From an uncultured Eubacteriales bacterium (GTDB lineage: Bacteria > Bacillota > Clostridia > Oscillospirales > Acutalibacteraceae): DNA of 64,000 bases. The stretch is from contig CAKUUD010000003.1 in NCBI GenBank assembly GCA_934692675.1, positions 232,029 to 296,028 on the forward strand, written 5' to 3'. The notes under the pieces were generated by a model that was not told the origin of the DNA, ran no database searches, and saw only the letters and a list, made by a program, of their open reading frames with translations. Positions within the stretch are counted from its first letter, which is position 1. Every line of letters begins with the position of its first letter. The position numbers and the translations under genes were made by a program. Shown piece after piece: positions 44,584 through 53,698 of the stretch.

Positions 44584-47253
44584 ATGAATTGGCACAGCAT
44601 GAAGTTTAGTGAAGTCTTAAAAAAATTGGATGTTTCTCCCGAAAAGGGTTTATCAAGTTCCGAAGTAAAAAAAAGAAGACTCGTATATGGTTATAATGCT
44701 TTAAAAGAAGAAAAACAGCGCTCATTTTGGCAAAAACTTAAAGCGCAGTTTTCTGATTTTATGGTTATAATATTGATTTTAGCAGCTGTGATTTCACTTA
44801 TAACATCATTTTTGAGTTCGGAATCGGATTACATAGATACCATAATAATCCTAAGCATAGTTATAATAAATACAATAATAGGAATGCTCCAAGAAAGCAA
44901 AGCCGAAAAAGAAATAAATTCTCTTAAAAAATTAGCAACACCTTTAACCAAAGTTATCAGGGATTCACGAGTTCAGCGTATATCCACAGAAGACCTGGTT
45001 CCCGGAGATATATTAACTCTTTCCACCGGAGATTTAGTTCCTGCTGATGCGCGAATAATAGAATCTTCCAATTTGGCCGCAGAAGAATCCGCAATGACTG
45101 GCGAATCATTTGCATCTCAAAAAAGTGAAGATAAAATATTTGATTCAAACACTCCTCCCGCAGACCAAAAAAATATGCTTTTTTCCGGTTCGGTTATAGA
45201 CAGAGGCAACGCCAAAGCAGTGGTAGTACGAACGGGAATGAACACCGAAATCGGAAAAGTAACTCAGCTCATAAATACGGACGAAATTTCCGAAACGCCT
45301 CTTCAAAAAAGACTGTCTTCAACCGGAAAAGTAACAGGGATATGCATAATTGTTATAAGTATAATAGTATTCATTTTGGGCGCCATGCAAAATATTAACC
45401 TAATGGAAATGTTCATGATTTCAATCAGTTTGGCTGTTGCCGCTATCCCTGAAGGACTTCCCGCGGTTGTCACTATAGTCCTTGCCAATGGTGTAAGGAG
45501 AATGGCGAAAAAGAATACCATCGTGAGAAAACTGCCTGCCATAGAAACGCTAGGCCACGCAACCGTTATTTGCTCTGACAAAACAGGAACTCTTACGCTT
45601 AACAAAATGGTAGTTACAGAGATAAGAGATATCGAAAATCAATATAATTTGAATGATAAATTTTCTAAAAAATTATTTGAGATGGCAATGCTTTGTAATA
45701 ATTCCACCGTTACACGTAATCACGGAGACATTTCAGCCCACGGAGAACCCACCGAAAACGCTCTCCTTATGGCAGGGATAAAATGTGGACTCAGTAAAAA
45801 AAATCTAAACCAAGAGTACCCGCGAATAAAAGAACTTCCGTTCGATTCCAAAAGAAAACTAATGTCCACGGTAAACCGGACTCCTGATAATAAATATGAA
45901 ATTATCACTAAGGGCGCCCCTGAATTTTTAGTTAAAATTTGTAAGTATTATTTTACAGAAAACGGGGTTAAACTTTTAGATGCCAAAACTCTAAAGAAAA
46001 TAAATTCCTCAATAAATCAAATGGCAAAAAAATCACTGAGAACAATCGCAATTGCTTACAAAGAAGAATATGATCGCAATGAAAATCAAGAAGAAAAAGA
46101 TTTAATATTTTACGGAATTGTCGGGATAATGGATCCTCCACGTCCCGAAGCTGAAAGAGCAGTTTTGGAATGCAAAGGCGCCGGAATAAAAACTGTCATG
46201 ATTACGGGAGATTACGTCGAAACCGCAAAAGCTATTGCAACCAAACTTCATATTTTCGATAAAAATTCCGTAGCTTTGACAGGTTCAGAAATAAATGAAC
46301 TTTCAGATGAAGAATTAAGAGAAAAAGTAAAAAATTGCACAGTTTTCGCCAGAGTTTCTCCTGAGCACAAAGTTCGAATAGTCAAAGCTTTTCAAGCAAA
46401 CGGCGAAATAGTTGCTATGACCGGCGACGGAGTTAATGATGCGCCCGCCTTAAAGGTTGCCGATATAGGTTGCGCAATGGGAAAATCAGGAACAGATGCC
46501 GCTAAATCTGCTTCTGATATAATAATGGCAGATGATAATTTTGTTTCTGTTGTTGAAGCCGTCCGCCAGGGAAGAGGAATGTATGACAACATAAAAAAGA
46601 CCATACATTTTTTGTTATCTACCAACATAGGAGAAGTAGCAGTAGTTTTATTTGGCTTTTTGATGAGAACTCCTCCGCCACTGCTTGCGATACATCTTTT
46701 GTGGATTAATCTGGTTACAGACGCTTTCCCGGCTCTTGCTTTAGGCATGGATCCGATAGATAAAAATATAATGAAACGCCCACCGATAGATTCTAAGAAG
46801 AGTTTATTTTCTGGAGGCCTGACTTACAACATAATAATCGAAGGCTGTTTTATTGCCGCCATGGGCATACTTTCTTTTAGCATAGGCAGAGCGTTTTTTG
46901 ATTTAGATCCATACAATCCAGTCATAGGTCGAACGATGGCATTCGTTTCTTTAGGGCTTAGTCAGCTTATTCAAACTTTTAATGTTCAGAGCAGAAAATC
47001 ATTGCTTGTGACAGGTATACTGAGCAACTTCAAATTAATTTATTCGGTTGTATTTTGCATGATTTTGCAAATTATCGTGGTTACAATATCGGTGTTCAAC
47101 GTGTTTTTCAAAACATCTCACCTAAATATATTTGAATGGATAATAGTTTGGCTGTTAGCTTCATTTCCGTTAGTGGTTTCGGAGCTGGAAAAATACATTG
47201 CAAGAAATAAGAAACAAATTTCAAAGTACAAAGACTTTTTTAAAAATGAATAA
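44584..47253 (+). CDS. P-type cation-transporting ATPase, Ca2+ (PacL/YloB-like) type
   Basis: This 889-residue P2-type pump probably exports Ca2+. It has the cation ATPase N-terminal domain, T-G-E-S in the actuator, P-E-G-L-P in the fourth membrane helix (the Ca2+-site pattern of SERCA/PacL pumps), the phosphorylated Asp in C-S-D-K-T-G-T-L-T (near residue 332), M-T-G-D-G-V-N-D-A-P-A-L-K, and a C-terminal membrane part. AGGAG lies about nine bases before the ATG at 44584; a GTG nine bases upstream overlaps the AGGAG. It is monocistronic, or paired with the small gene that follows. Confidence 0.92.
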   Translation: MNWHSMKFSEVLKKLDVSPEKGLSSSEVKKRRLVYGYNALKEEKQRSFWQKLKAQFSDFMVIILILAAVISLITSFLSSESDYIDTIIILSIVIINTIIGMLQESKAEKEINSLKKLATPLTKVIRDSRVQRISTEDLVPGDILTLSTGDLVPADARIIESSNLAAEESAMTGESFASQKSEDKIFDSNTPPADQKNMLFSGSVIDRGNAKAVVVRTGMNTEIGKVTQLINTDEISETPLQKRLSSTGKVTGICIIVISIIVFILGAMQNINLMEMFMISISLAVAAIPEGLPAVVTIVLANGVRRMAKKNTIVRKLPAIETLGHATVICSDKTGTLTLNKMVVTEIRDIENQYNLNDKFSKKLFEMAMLCNNSTVTRNHGDISAHGEPTENALLMAGIKCGLSKKNLNQEYPRIKELPFDSKRKLMSTVNRTPDNKYEIITKGAPEFLVKICKYYFTENGVKLLDAKTLKKINSSINQMAKKSLRTIAIAYKEEYDRNENQEEKDLIFYGIVGIMDPPRPEAERAVLECKGAGIKTVMITGDYVETAKAIATKLHIFDKNSVALTGSEINELSDEELREKVKNCTVFARVSPEHKVRIVKAFQANGEIVAMTGDGVNDAPALKVADIGCAMGKSGTDAAKSASDIIMADDNFVSVVEAVRQGRGMYDNIKKTIHFLLSTNIGEVAVVLFGFLMRTPPPLLAIHLLWINLVTDAFPALALGMDPIDKNIMKRPPIDSKKSLFSGGLTYNIIIEGCFIAAMGILSFSIGRAFFDLDPYNPVIGRTMAFVSLGLSQLIQTFNVQSRKSLLVTGILSNFKLIYSVVFCMILQIIVVTISVFNVFFKTSHLNIFEWIIVWLLASFPLVVSELEKYIARNKKQISKYKDFFKNE

Positions 47254-47320
47254 TTTAAAAATAAAAGGCAATAATTATTTTTGTAATCAAATTTAATTAT
47301 TATCGAAGAAGGTGTAAAAA

Positions 47321-47494
47321 ATGGATGAAATTCGTAACGAACCGGTTGAACATAGCGCTTCAAAAGAGGTTGCCAAGGAAAATTCCGAGCAAGAATATGA
47401 ATATGTAAAGCCAAATTTAATGCAATCAAAAACTGTCGTAGAACCTTTACCGCACGAGCCGCTCCCTCATCCTCACGATGATACTTTAAAATAA
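47321..47494 (+). CDS. Overlooked 57-residue acidic protein with Pro/His tail, unknown
   Basis: A complete reading frame from ATG 47321 to TAA 47492-47494 is preceded by GAAGGTG and followed at once by a strong terminator. The product is polar and acidic (D-E-I-R-N-E-P-V-E-H start, E-Q-E-Y-E-Y-V-K in the middle) and ends in two similar units, E-P-L-P-H and E-P-L-P-H-P-H-D-D. No hydrophobic segment or known domain was recognised. It lies 67 bases after the Ca2+ pump gene, so co-transcription is plausible, and the His/Asp tail could bind metal (speculative). Confidence 0.55.
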   Translation: MDEIRNEPVEHSASKEVAKENSEQEYEYVKPNLMQSKTVVEPLPHEPLPHPHDDTLK

Positions 47495-47498
47495 AATC

Positions 47499-47533
47499 AT
47501 AGCATCAGCTGATATTAGCTGATGCTATTTTTA
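47499..47533. terminator. Terminator after the 57-residue gene
   Basis: ATAGCATCAGCT (47499-47510) pairs perfectly with AGCTGATGCTAT (47517-47528), followed by TTTTT. It also overlaps the 3' end of the convergent U32 gene. Confidence 0.92.
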
Positions 47534-48760
47534 ATTGTTCGATTTTTTTCTTATATATGCTCCGATTTTAACTTCTCTGTCAATAGGAATAAAAAGCTTT
47601 TGCATGGGGTGGGGAGCGGAAGTTACTTTATTTCCAAACTCGTCCGTGATATTTTCTGCTTTAAATCTAAACGGTTCAGAACCGGGTTCCAAAATTTCTA
47701 ACTCATCTCCGTCAAAAAATCTATTTCTCTGAGAAATTTGCATTACACCATCTTTATAATTGTCGCACACGGCAACAACATCGCAATTTTTTTCGTATCC
47801 TCCGCTTTCATATACTTCTCCAGGCTCGTCTCCGAAGTAAAATCCCGTGCAGTACTTTCTGTGGCTTACTTTGTATACTTCTTCCTGAATCCACGGCTTT
47901 AGCTTGAAATTATCTTTTTCTTTGTAATAGTCGTTCAAAGCGCTTTTATATGCATTTGTTGTAACCGCAACATAATAAGCCGATTTGGCTCGTCCTTCTA
48001 TTTTCAAGCTTGTAATTCCGGCTTTCAAAAGTTCCGGAATGTGATTAATCATGCATAAATCTTTCGAATTGAAAAAGTAGGTTCCTTTTTCATCTTCTAT
48101 TACCGGAAAATACTCACCTTTTCTTTTTTCTTCTGTCAAATGGTACTTCCACCGGCAGGGTTGAGCGCAATTCCCTCGGTTTGCATCTCTTCCTGTTAAA
48201 TAACTCGATATCAAACATCTCCCCGAGAAAGAAACGCACATCGCCCCGTGAACAAATGTTTCAATTTCTAATTCCGGATTGGTTTTTGCACGTATAGTTG
48301 CTATGTCTTCTAACGAAAGCTCGCGCGCAAGCACTACTCTCTTTGCGCCCATATCATACAAAGCTCTGGCGGTTGCATAGTTTACAACACCTGTTTGAGT
48401 GGATATATGTGTGTCTACATTGGGTGCAACTTTTTTGGCAATTTCCAAAACTCCCAAATCACATATTATGAATGCGTCTACTCCTACCGATGCCGCAAAA
48501 GATAAAAAATTAGGTAATTTATCTATTTCATCGTTCCTTGGCAAGGTGTTGCACGTCAAATAAACTTTAATATTTTGTTTATGGCATATTTCTACTGCTT
48601 TTTTTAAATCTTCTTCTCCAAAATTATTTGGCGATGTCCTCATTCCAAATTCTTTTCCTGCCAAATATACAGCGTCTGCACCGTAACTTACCGCTGCCAT
48701 TAGTCTTTCCATGTCTCCGGCCGGCGCCAAAATCTCTGCTCTGTTTATAATTTTTTCCAA
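47531..48760 (-). CDS. U32-family protein, TrhP-like tRNA U34 hydroxylation enzyme
   Basis: U32 proteins once annotated as collagenases hydroxylate RNA bases; this one resembles TrhP (YrrO/YegQ type), which makes 5-hydroxyuridine at tRNA position 34 from prephenate. It has E-I-L-A-P-A-G-D at the N-terminus, V-H-G-A-M-C-V-S-F-S-G-R-C, N-R-G-N-C-A-Q-P-C-R-W and S-L-K-I-E-G-R. The cysteines would hold an Fe-S cluster. It has 409 residues. A true peptidase role is less likely. Confidence 0.87.
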   Translation of the reverse strand: MEKIINRAEILAPAGDMERLMAAVSYGADAVYLAGKEFGMRTSPNNFGEEDLKKAVEICHKQNIKVYLTCNTLPRNDEIDKLPNFLSFAASVGVDAFIICDLGVLEIAKKVAPNVDTHISTQTGVVNYATARALYDMGAKRVVLARELSLEDIATIRAKTNPELEIETFVHGAMCVSFSGRCLISSYLTGRDANRGNCAQPCRWKYHLTEEKRKGEYFPVIEDEKGTYFFNSKDLCMINHIPELLKAGITSLKIEGRAKSAYYVAVTTNAYKSALNDYYKEKDNFKLKPWIQEEVYKVSHRKYCTGFYFGDEPGEVYESGGYEKNCDVVAVCDNYKDGVMQISQRNRFFDGDELEILEPGSEPFRFKAENITDEFGNKVTSAPHPMQKLFIPIDREVKIGAYIRKKSNN

Positions 48761-48851
48761 TTATTTCGCTCCTATGCTTTATTAATTTAAATAATATTTT
48801 ACTTTAAATTAACGAATAATACAAGCTCTAAGAAACATGAGAGAGTATGCT

Positions 48852-49250
48852 TTAGTTTTTACTTATTCCTATAATTCCGCCTATTGTGCTCGCCAAAATT
48901 ATTCCAATCCCTCGGGTTATGGTTATTATTGTAAGAGAACTGTGCGTCACTATTAACCCGCACATGAAAAATATAAAAAATAAAATACCTCCGCACAAAA
49001 GCCCCGAAAGCCATCCTTTACTTTTAGAAAATTTTCCTGAGATGAATCCTCCCACAAAACTTCCTAAAGTAGATATAAGAATCATGAGCATTTCCATGAA
49101 TTCATAGGGAATGTTTCCGCCTTTAGAAATTAAAAGTGCGGTCAAAAATAGCAATAGTGAAGAAACTATGATGGATGATATACTTCCGAACAAAAGTGGC
49201 TTTGCGTACATACTATAAAAAGATACATGGGAATTTCTGGAGTTTCTCAT
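48852..49250 (-). CDS. TIGR04086 family small membrane protein
   Basis: This 132-residue protein has four hydrophobic helices with a G-S-F-V-G-G-F-I-S-G-K motif in the second loop, fitting the TIGR04086 (YrzE-like) family. These proteins are often found beside yajC, as here (yajC lies 109 bases upstream). Their role is unknown. The start ATG follows GGAGG. Confidence 0.78.
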   Translation of the reverse strand: MRNSRNSHVSFYSMYAKPLLFGSISSIIVSSLLLFLTALLISKGGNIPYEFMEMLMILISTLGSFVGGFISGKFSKSKGWLSGLLCGGILFFIFFMCGLIVTHSSLTIITITRGIGIILASTIGGIIGISKN

Positions 49251-49324
49251 ATAATTACCTCCCGAAGTTAATCGTATTATTTATTTTATTGTATATACTA
49301 TTATTACCTGATTTTTTGCATAAA

Positions 49325-49356
49325 TATTCCTTGCCTTTTTGGATAGGCAAGGAATT
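49325..49356 (-). terminator. Terminator-like hairpin after yajC
   Basis: TTCCTTGCCT (49327-49336) pairs with AGGCAAGGAA (49345-49354) over ten base pairs directly downstream of the yajC stop. The following tract is only moderately T-rich. Confidence 0.65.
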
Positions 49357-49359
49357 CAA

Positions 49360-49668
49360 TTATTTATTATTTTCTTGTTCTGCGTTTCGACTTGCTACAG
49401 CCCATCTTTTTATCCTTATTTTTTCCGAAGCGGTTTCTATAACAAGTGTGTCGGAATCTTCTTTAAGGCTTACTACTCTTCCTACGATTCCTCCGATTGT
49501 TGTTACTTCATCGCCGATTGTCAAAGACTTTTTCATTTCTTCTTCTTGCTTTCTTCTCTTCTGATTGGGTCTGAACATTACAAAATATAGTCCCAATATA
49601 ACCACTGCATATACTAGAAGACTGCTGACAATTTGTCCTGTTTGACCATTTCCAAATAAATTTCCCAT
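49360..49668 (-). CDS. yajC: Preprotein translocase accessory subunit YajC
   Basis: YajC associates with SecDF at the Sec channel. A single membrane helix (about 15-35) is followed by F-R-P-N-Q-K-R-R-K and the cytosolic G-D-E-V-T-T-I-G-G-I-V-G-R-V motif. It has 102 residues. A GGAGG precedes the ATG. No secD or secF is adjacent. Confidence 0.95.
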   Translation of the reverse strand: MGNLFGNGQTGQIVSSLLVYAVVILGLYFVMFRPNQKRRKQEEEMKKSLTIGDEVTTIGGIVGRVVSLKEDSDTLVIETASEKIRIKRWAVASRNAEQENNK

Positions 49669-49840
49669 AGATTATTCCTCCGGATTTCAAATTTTATTAC
49701 TCCCTAATTATATGTTTTTTTGCTTGCTTTATCAAGGAATCAATGCTTAATTTGATTTTTTACATGATTTTTTTAATTTCGCGCTCATAATTTTGGGCAA
49801 TTGTTGAATTTTTGCGCCAAATTATTTTTTTTAAATAGTA

Positions 49841-49869
49841 TTGAAATATGATATTTAATGTGTTATAAT
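49841..49869 (+). promoter_or_regulatory. Promoter of rpmE
   Basis: TTGAAA (49841-49846) and TATAAT (49864-49869) are spaced by 17 bases, about 50 bases before the rpmE start. Confidence 0.78.
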
Positions 49870-49918
49870 GTTTCAGTATGTTTCAATATTAGTTTATATA
49901 GCCAGAGAGGTGAAGATA

Positions 49919-50131
49919 ATGCAAAAAAATATTCATCCGGATTATAAGGAAACTGAAATCAGATGTGCTTGTGGGAATGTTTTAAAAACAAAATCCACAA
50001 GATCTCAATTGACTGTTGATGTATGTTCAAAATGTCACCCTTTCTTTACCGGACAACAAAGATTTGTTGATTCAGGTGGACGTGTAGATAGATTTGAAAA
50101 ACGCAGAAGACTATCTCAACAAAGCAAATAG
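49919..50131 (+). CDS. rpmE: 50S ribosomal protein L31, zinc-binding (C+) type
   Basis: L31 bridges the ribosomal subunits. The four zinc ligands are present (R-C-A-C-G and V-C-S-K-C-H), making this the C+ paralogue that can also serve as a zinc reserve. [12 protein letters not shown] is diagnostic. The frame extends upstream, but GAGAGGTG places the start at the ATG at 49919 (70 residues). Confidence 0.97.
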   Translation: MQKNIHPDYKETEIRCACGNVLKTKSTRSQLTVDVCSKCHPFFTGQQRFVDSGGRVDRFEKRRRLSQQSK

Positions 50132-50188
50132 GACAGTAGATGTTTTTAAATGTAGGCGGCGCAAATAAGCGTTGCCTATTGTGTCAGT

Positions 50189-50824
50189 GTGGTGAAAATA
50201 TTGCCTGAATTTAAAACTATATGTGAACCCGGACAGTTCAAAGAAACCCAAAAACGTTCCAAATTTTTATCTTTTGCATTTCCCGTATCCTCGGAAGAAG
50301 AAGTCCACTCTCATCTGAAAAAACTAAAATCAGAATTCTATGATGCAAAGCACATAGTTTATGCCTACAAACTTTATAGTTCGGATATTCAAAAATTTAG
50401 CGACGACGGCGAACCTTCCGGAACCGGTGGAGTTCCCGTGATGAATATCATAAAAAGTTTTGATCTTAATAATATTTTGATAGCGGTGGTGAGATATTTC
50501 GGAGGAATTTTGCTTGGAACATCGGGCCTTAGAGAAATGTACTCTTCAGGAGCTAAAGGGGCAATTTTAAATTCAAAAATCACAGATGTGGAAAAATGTT
50601 CTCACTCTGTTATTACGACGGATTACGGCAATTACGGAAAAATTTTGAATATATTGTCGGACAAAAACGCCAAAATATTTTCCACAGATTATGCAGAAAG
50701 CGTAAGCATTGACTTTTGCGTTGCAGAGATAGATTATGATGAAATACGAAAAAAAATAAACAGCACAATGCAAGGAAGAGAAGTAATTAAGTTTATTGAT
50801 AATATTTTTATACCGCTAAAGTGA
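50189..50824 (+). CDS. YigZ/IMPACT (UPF0029) family protein
   Basis: The N-terminal UPF0029 domain (F-L-S-F-A-F-P-V, then A-Y-K-L-Y, F-S-D-D-G-E-P-S-G-T-G-G-V-P, and V-V-R-Y-F-G-G-I-L-L-G) and a C-terminal DUF1949-like domain make this a standard YigZ protein of 211 residues. It is related to eukaryotic IMPACT, a regulator of the Gcn2 stress kinase; the bacterial role is unknown. The start is uncertain: two tandem GTG codons (50189, 50192) and a TTG (50201) are close together with a weak ribosome binding site. A small hairpin (50152-50176) lies just upstream. Confidence 0.88.
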   Translation: MVKILPEFKTICEPGQFKETQKRSKFLSFAFPVSSEEEVHSHLKKLKSEFYDAKHIVYAYKLYSSDIQKFSDDGEPSGTGGVPVMNIIKSFDLNNILIAVVRYFGGILLGTSGLREMYSSGAKGAILNSKITDVEKCSHSVITTDYGNYGKILNILSDKNAKIFSTDYAESVSIDFCVAEIDYDEIRKKINSTMQGREVIKFIDNIFIPLK

Positions 50825-50861
50825 ATTTATACTACATAGTATTAAAATGGTGGTGACAAAC

Positions 50862-51863
50862 GTGAATATAAGAGAAAAATATGAAGAATTAGAAAAAAAT
50901 TTTTTATCTGAGCATGCTGCGCTTTCGTGCAACACTCTCGGAAGAAAAGATTTCGAGCCTCCTTGTGAAATCAGGACAGAATATCAAAGAGATCGAGACA
51001 GAATTTTGCATTCTAAATCTTTTAGAAGGCTCAAGCATAAAACTCAAGTATTTATATCTCCTAAAGGAGACCATTACAGAACTCGCTTGACACATACCTT
51101 GGAAGTTTCTCAAATTTCAAGGACTGTAGCTAGAGCACTTAGATTAAATGAGGATCTTACCGAAGCTATTGCACTGGGGCATGATGTTGGTCATACTCCC
51201 TTTGGTCACGCGGGAGAAAGCGCTCTTAATAAGCTTTGCCCTTCAGGGTTTAGGCATTACGATCAAGGCGTTCGTGTGTTATCTCGCCTGGAGAAGGACG
51301 GTAAGGGGCTCAATCTCACAGAAGAAGTTTTAAATGGAATAAAGTGTCACACCAAAGGCGAAGAAGCAACAACGGCCGAGGGAAGAGTGGTAAGGCTATG
51401 CGATAGACTCGCCTATGTGAATCACGACATAGAAGATGCCCTCAGAGCAGGTATTTTGAATAATGATAAAATACCTAAGGAATTTGTAGAAGCTTTTGGA
51501 AACAGATTTTCTGAAAGAATAAATACTATGGTGACTTCGGTGATTTTAAACAGCGACGGAAAAGATATTAAAATGTCGGAGGATCTTTCAAAAAAGTTTG
51601 ATGATATGCATAGTTTTATGTACAGAGAAGTTTACTTAAATAAGCAATCATTTTCCGAAGACCAAAAAGTTCCGTTTGTAATTAATTCTCTTTATGAGCA
51701 TTTTATAAAAAATATCGAAGAAATGCCTGACTACATTCAAGAAATATCTAAAAAAGAAGGAATCGAAACGGCAGTATGCGATTATATAGCGGGCATGACC
51801 GATCAATTTGCGACTTTAGTTTTTAAAGAAATTTTTATTCCGAAATCAACAATTATATTTTAA
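50862..51863 (+). CDS. dgt: dGTP triphosphohydrolase-like HD protein
   Basis: This HD-domain enzyme hydrolyses dGTP, or dNTPs more generally, to the nucleoside and triphosphate. R-D-R-I-L-H-S-K-S-F-R-R-L, R-L-T-H-T-L-E-V, L-G-H-D-V-G-H-T-P-F-G-H-A-G-E and Y-V-N-H-D-I-E-D-A are all present. The frame begins at ATG 50847, but GGTGGTG before GTG 50862 favours the shorter form (333 residues). It precedes dnaG and rpoD, a common clostridial order in which dgt takes the place rpsU has in E. coli. Confidence 0.9.
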   Translation: MNIREKYEELEKNFLSEHAALSCNTLGRKDFEPPCEIRTEYQRDRDRILHSKSFRRLKHKTQVFISPKGDHYRTRLTHTLEVSQISRTVARALRLNEDLTEAIALGHDVGHTPFGHAGESALNKLCPSGFRHYDQGVRVLSRLEKDGKGLNLTEEVLNGIKCHTKGEEATTAEGRVVRLCDRLAYVNHDIEDALRAGILNNDKIPKEFVEAFGNRFSERINTMVTSVILNSDGKDIKMSEDLSKKFDDMHSFMYREVYLNKQSFSEDQKVPFVINSLYEHFIKNIEEMPDYIQEISKKEGIETAVCDYIAGMTDQFATLVFKEIFIPKSTIIF

Positions 51864-51890
51864 TATATTTAGTTTTTAGGTGGTGGAATA

Positions 51891-53660
51891 TTGATTATTT
51901 CCGAAGAGTTTATTTCAGAGCTCAAAGCGAGAAATGACATAGAAGAAATAATTTCTTCATACGTTGATTTAAATAGAAAAGGCAAAAATTTAATGGGGCT
52001 TTGTCCTTTTCACGCCGAAAGAACGCCGTCATTTTGCGTTTACCCTTCAAATGCGTCATTTTATTGCTTTGGATGTGGAGCCGGGGGAGACGTTATAACA
52101 TTTCTTCGATTAATTGAACATTATGACTACATAGAAACTGTAAAATATTTGGCAGACAGATGTGGCATGAATTTTGAAATTGATAATCAGTCAGATGAAA
52201 TTCATCGACAAAAAATGCTAATTTACGAAATGAATCGAGAGGCGGCAAAATTTTATTACAAATCTCTCTTTAGCCCGGAAGGCAAGGTGGCGCTAAATTA
52301 TTTATCCGAAAGAAAACTTAGTTCCTCAACGATTACCCATTTTGGGCTGGGGTACTCTCCAAAAAGCGGATATTCTCTTGTAGACTATTTGAAAAATAAA
52401 GGGTATAATATTAAAGACATTGTTATGTCGAATTTAGCGTTTTCAGCTCGAAATTCAGGAGCTCGGGACAGATTTAGAGGCAGGCTTATGTTCCCGATAA
52501 TTGATGTCCGAGGGAATGTGATAGCCTTTGGAGCAAGAACTTTGAAAAATGAAGTCCCCAAGTACATAAATACTTCAGATACACCGGTTTTTAAAAAGAG
52601 CAATAATTTATTTTCGCTTAATTTCGCCAAAAACAGCAATGAAAAATCTTTCATATTGACGGAAGGATATATGGATGTCATATCGCTCTATCAAGCGGGA
52701 TTTCCGAATGCTGTGGCAGGTTTGGGAACGGCTCTTACCGAAGGTCAAGTAAAACTTCTTTCCAGATACACGAACGAAGTCATAATTTGCTATGATTCTG
52801 ATGAGCCAGGGCAAAAGGCCGCCGAGAGAGCTATATCTCTTTTGAAGGAAAATGGCGTAAACATCAAAGTTATGACCATTCCTAAAGGGAAAGACCCTGA
52901 TGAGTACATAAAATCTCAAGGTGAAAATGGGAAAATTAAATTTAAGAACTTGGTGGAAAATTCTAAAAGTGATATAGAATATAAATTGCTAAAGGCTAAA
53001 TCACTTTATGATGAGGGTTCTTCGACAGATAAAATAAAATATTTGACCGAATCCGCGCGAATTTTGTCATCATGTCGTAGCCCTATTGAACGAGAAGTAT
53101 TTGCTCATAAGCTAAGTTCTGAGGCAGGGATAAGCAAATCTGCTCTTGATATTCAAATTGAAAAATTTTCAAAGCAAAAAAACAAAAATTATCATAAAAA
53201 AGAATTTAAAAATTTAAAAAGTTTAACATCCGGAATCAATGACAAAATAAATCCGGACAAGCATAGCAATTTGAGAGCTGCGGTTGCGGAAGAGATGCTG
53301 ATTTCCTACGTGATTAATAATCCCGATAAACTAGAGGAAATTTTAAAAAAAATCAATTCCGATTGCATAATAACCAAGTTTAATCAAAGAGTATTTAAAT
53401 GTGTGAAAAAAATAGTTTCCGAAGGCAAAGAGCCCAATTTGACTACTTTGTCAGGCTGTGATTTTTCTATGGAAGAAATAGGAAGAATAACAAAAATGAT
53501 ATGTTCATATAATCCAAGTATAATTACAAGCGAATCAGCCGAAGAATATATAAAAACGATTTTGGAAGAAAATCAAAAAAACAAAGTAAAAAATGTGGAC
53601 AACATTTCTGAAGTTGAGGTAAAAGATTATATAAAAAGTTTGAAAAATATAAAGAAATAG
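51891..53660 (+). CDS. dnaG: DNA primase
   Basis: DnaG makes RNA primers for replication. The CHC2 zinc finger is C-P-F-H (residue 39 on) and C-F-G-C-G-A-G-G-D. The TOPRIM domain has E-G-Y-M-D-V-I-S and Y-D-S-D-E-P-G, and the C-terminal helicase-binding domain reaches residue 589. The start is TTG with GGTGG upstream. It lies between dgt and rpoD. Confidence 0.96.
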   Translation: MIISEEFISELKARNDIEEIISSYVDLNRKGKNLMGLCPFHAERTPSFCVYPSNASFYCFGCGAGGDVITFLRLIEHYDYIETVKYLADRCGMNFEIDNQSDEIHRQKMLIYEMNREAAKFYYKSLFSPEGKVALNYLSERKLSSSTITHFGLGYSPKSGYSLVDYLKNKGYNIKDIVMSNLAFSARNSGARDRFRGRLMFPIIDVRGNVIAFGARTLKNEVPKYINTSDTPVFKKSNNLFSLNFAKNSNEKSFILTEGYMDVISLYQAGFPNAVAGLGTALTEGQVKLLSRYTNEVIICYDSDEPGQKAAERAISLLKENGVNIKVMTIPKGKDPDEYIKSQGENGKIKFKNLVENSKSDIEYKLLKAKSLYDEGSSTDKIKYLTESARILSSCRSPIEREVFAHKLSSEAGISKSALDIQIEKFSKQKNKNYHKKEFKNLKSLTSGINDKINPDKHSNLRAAVAEEMLISYVINNPDKLEEILKKINSDCIITKFNQRVFKCVKKIVSEGKEPNLTTLSGCDFSMEEIGRITKMICSYNPSIITSESAEEYIKTILEENQKNKVKNVDNISEVEVKDYIKSLKNIKK

Positions 53661-53698
53661 AATTAATTTTGCTTCTATAAAAATAAGGAGATAAAAAA

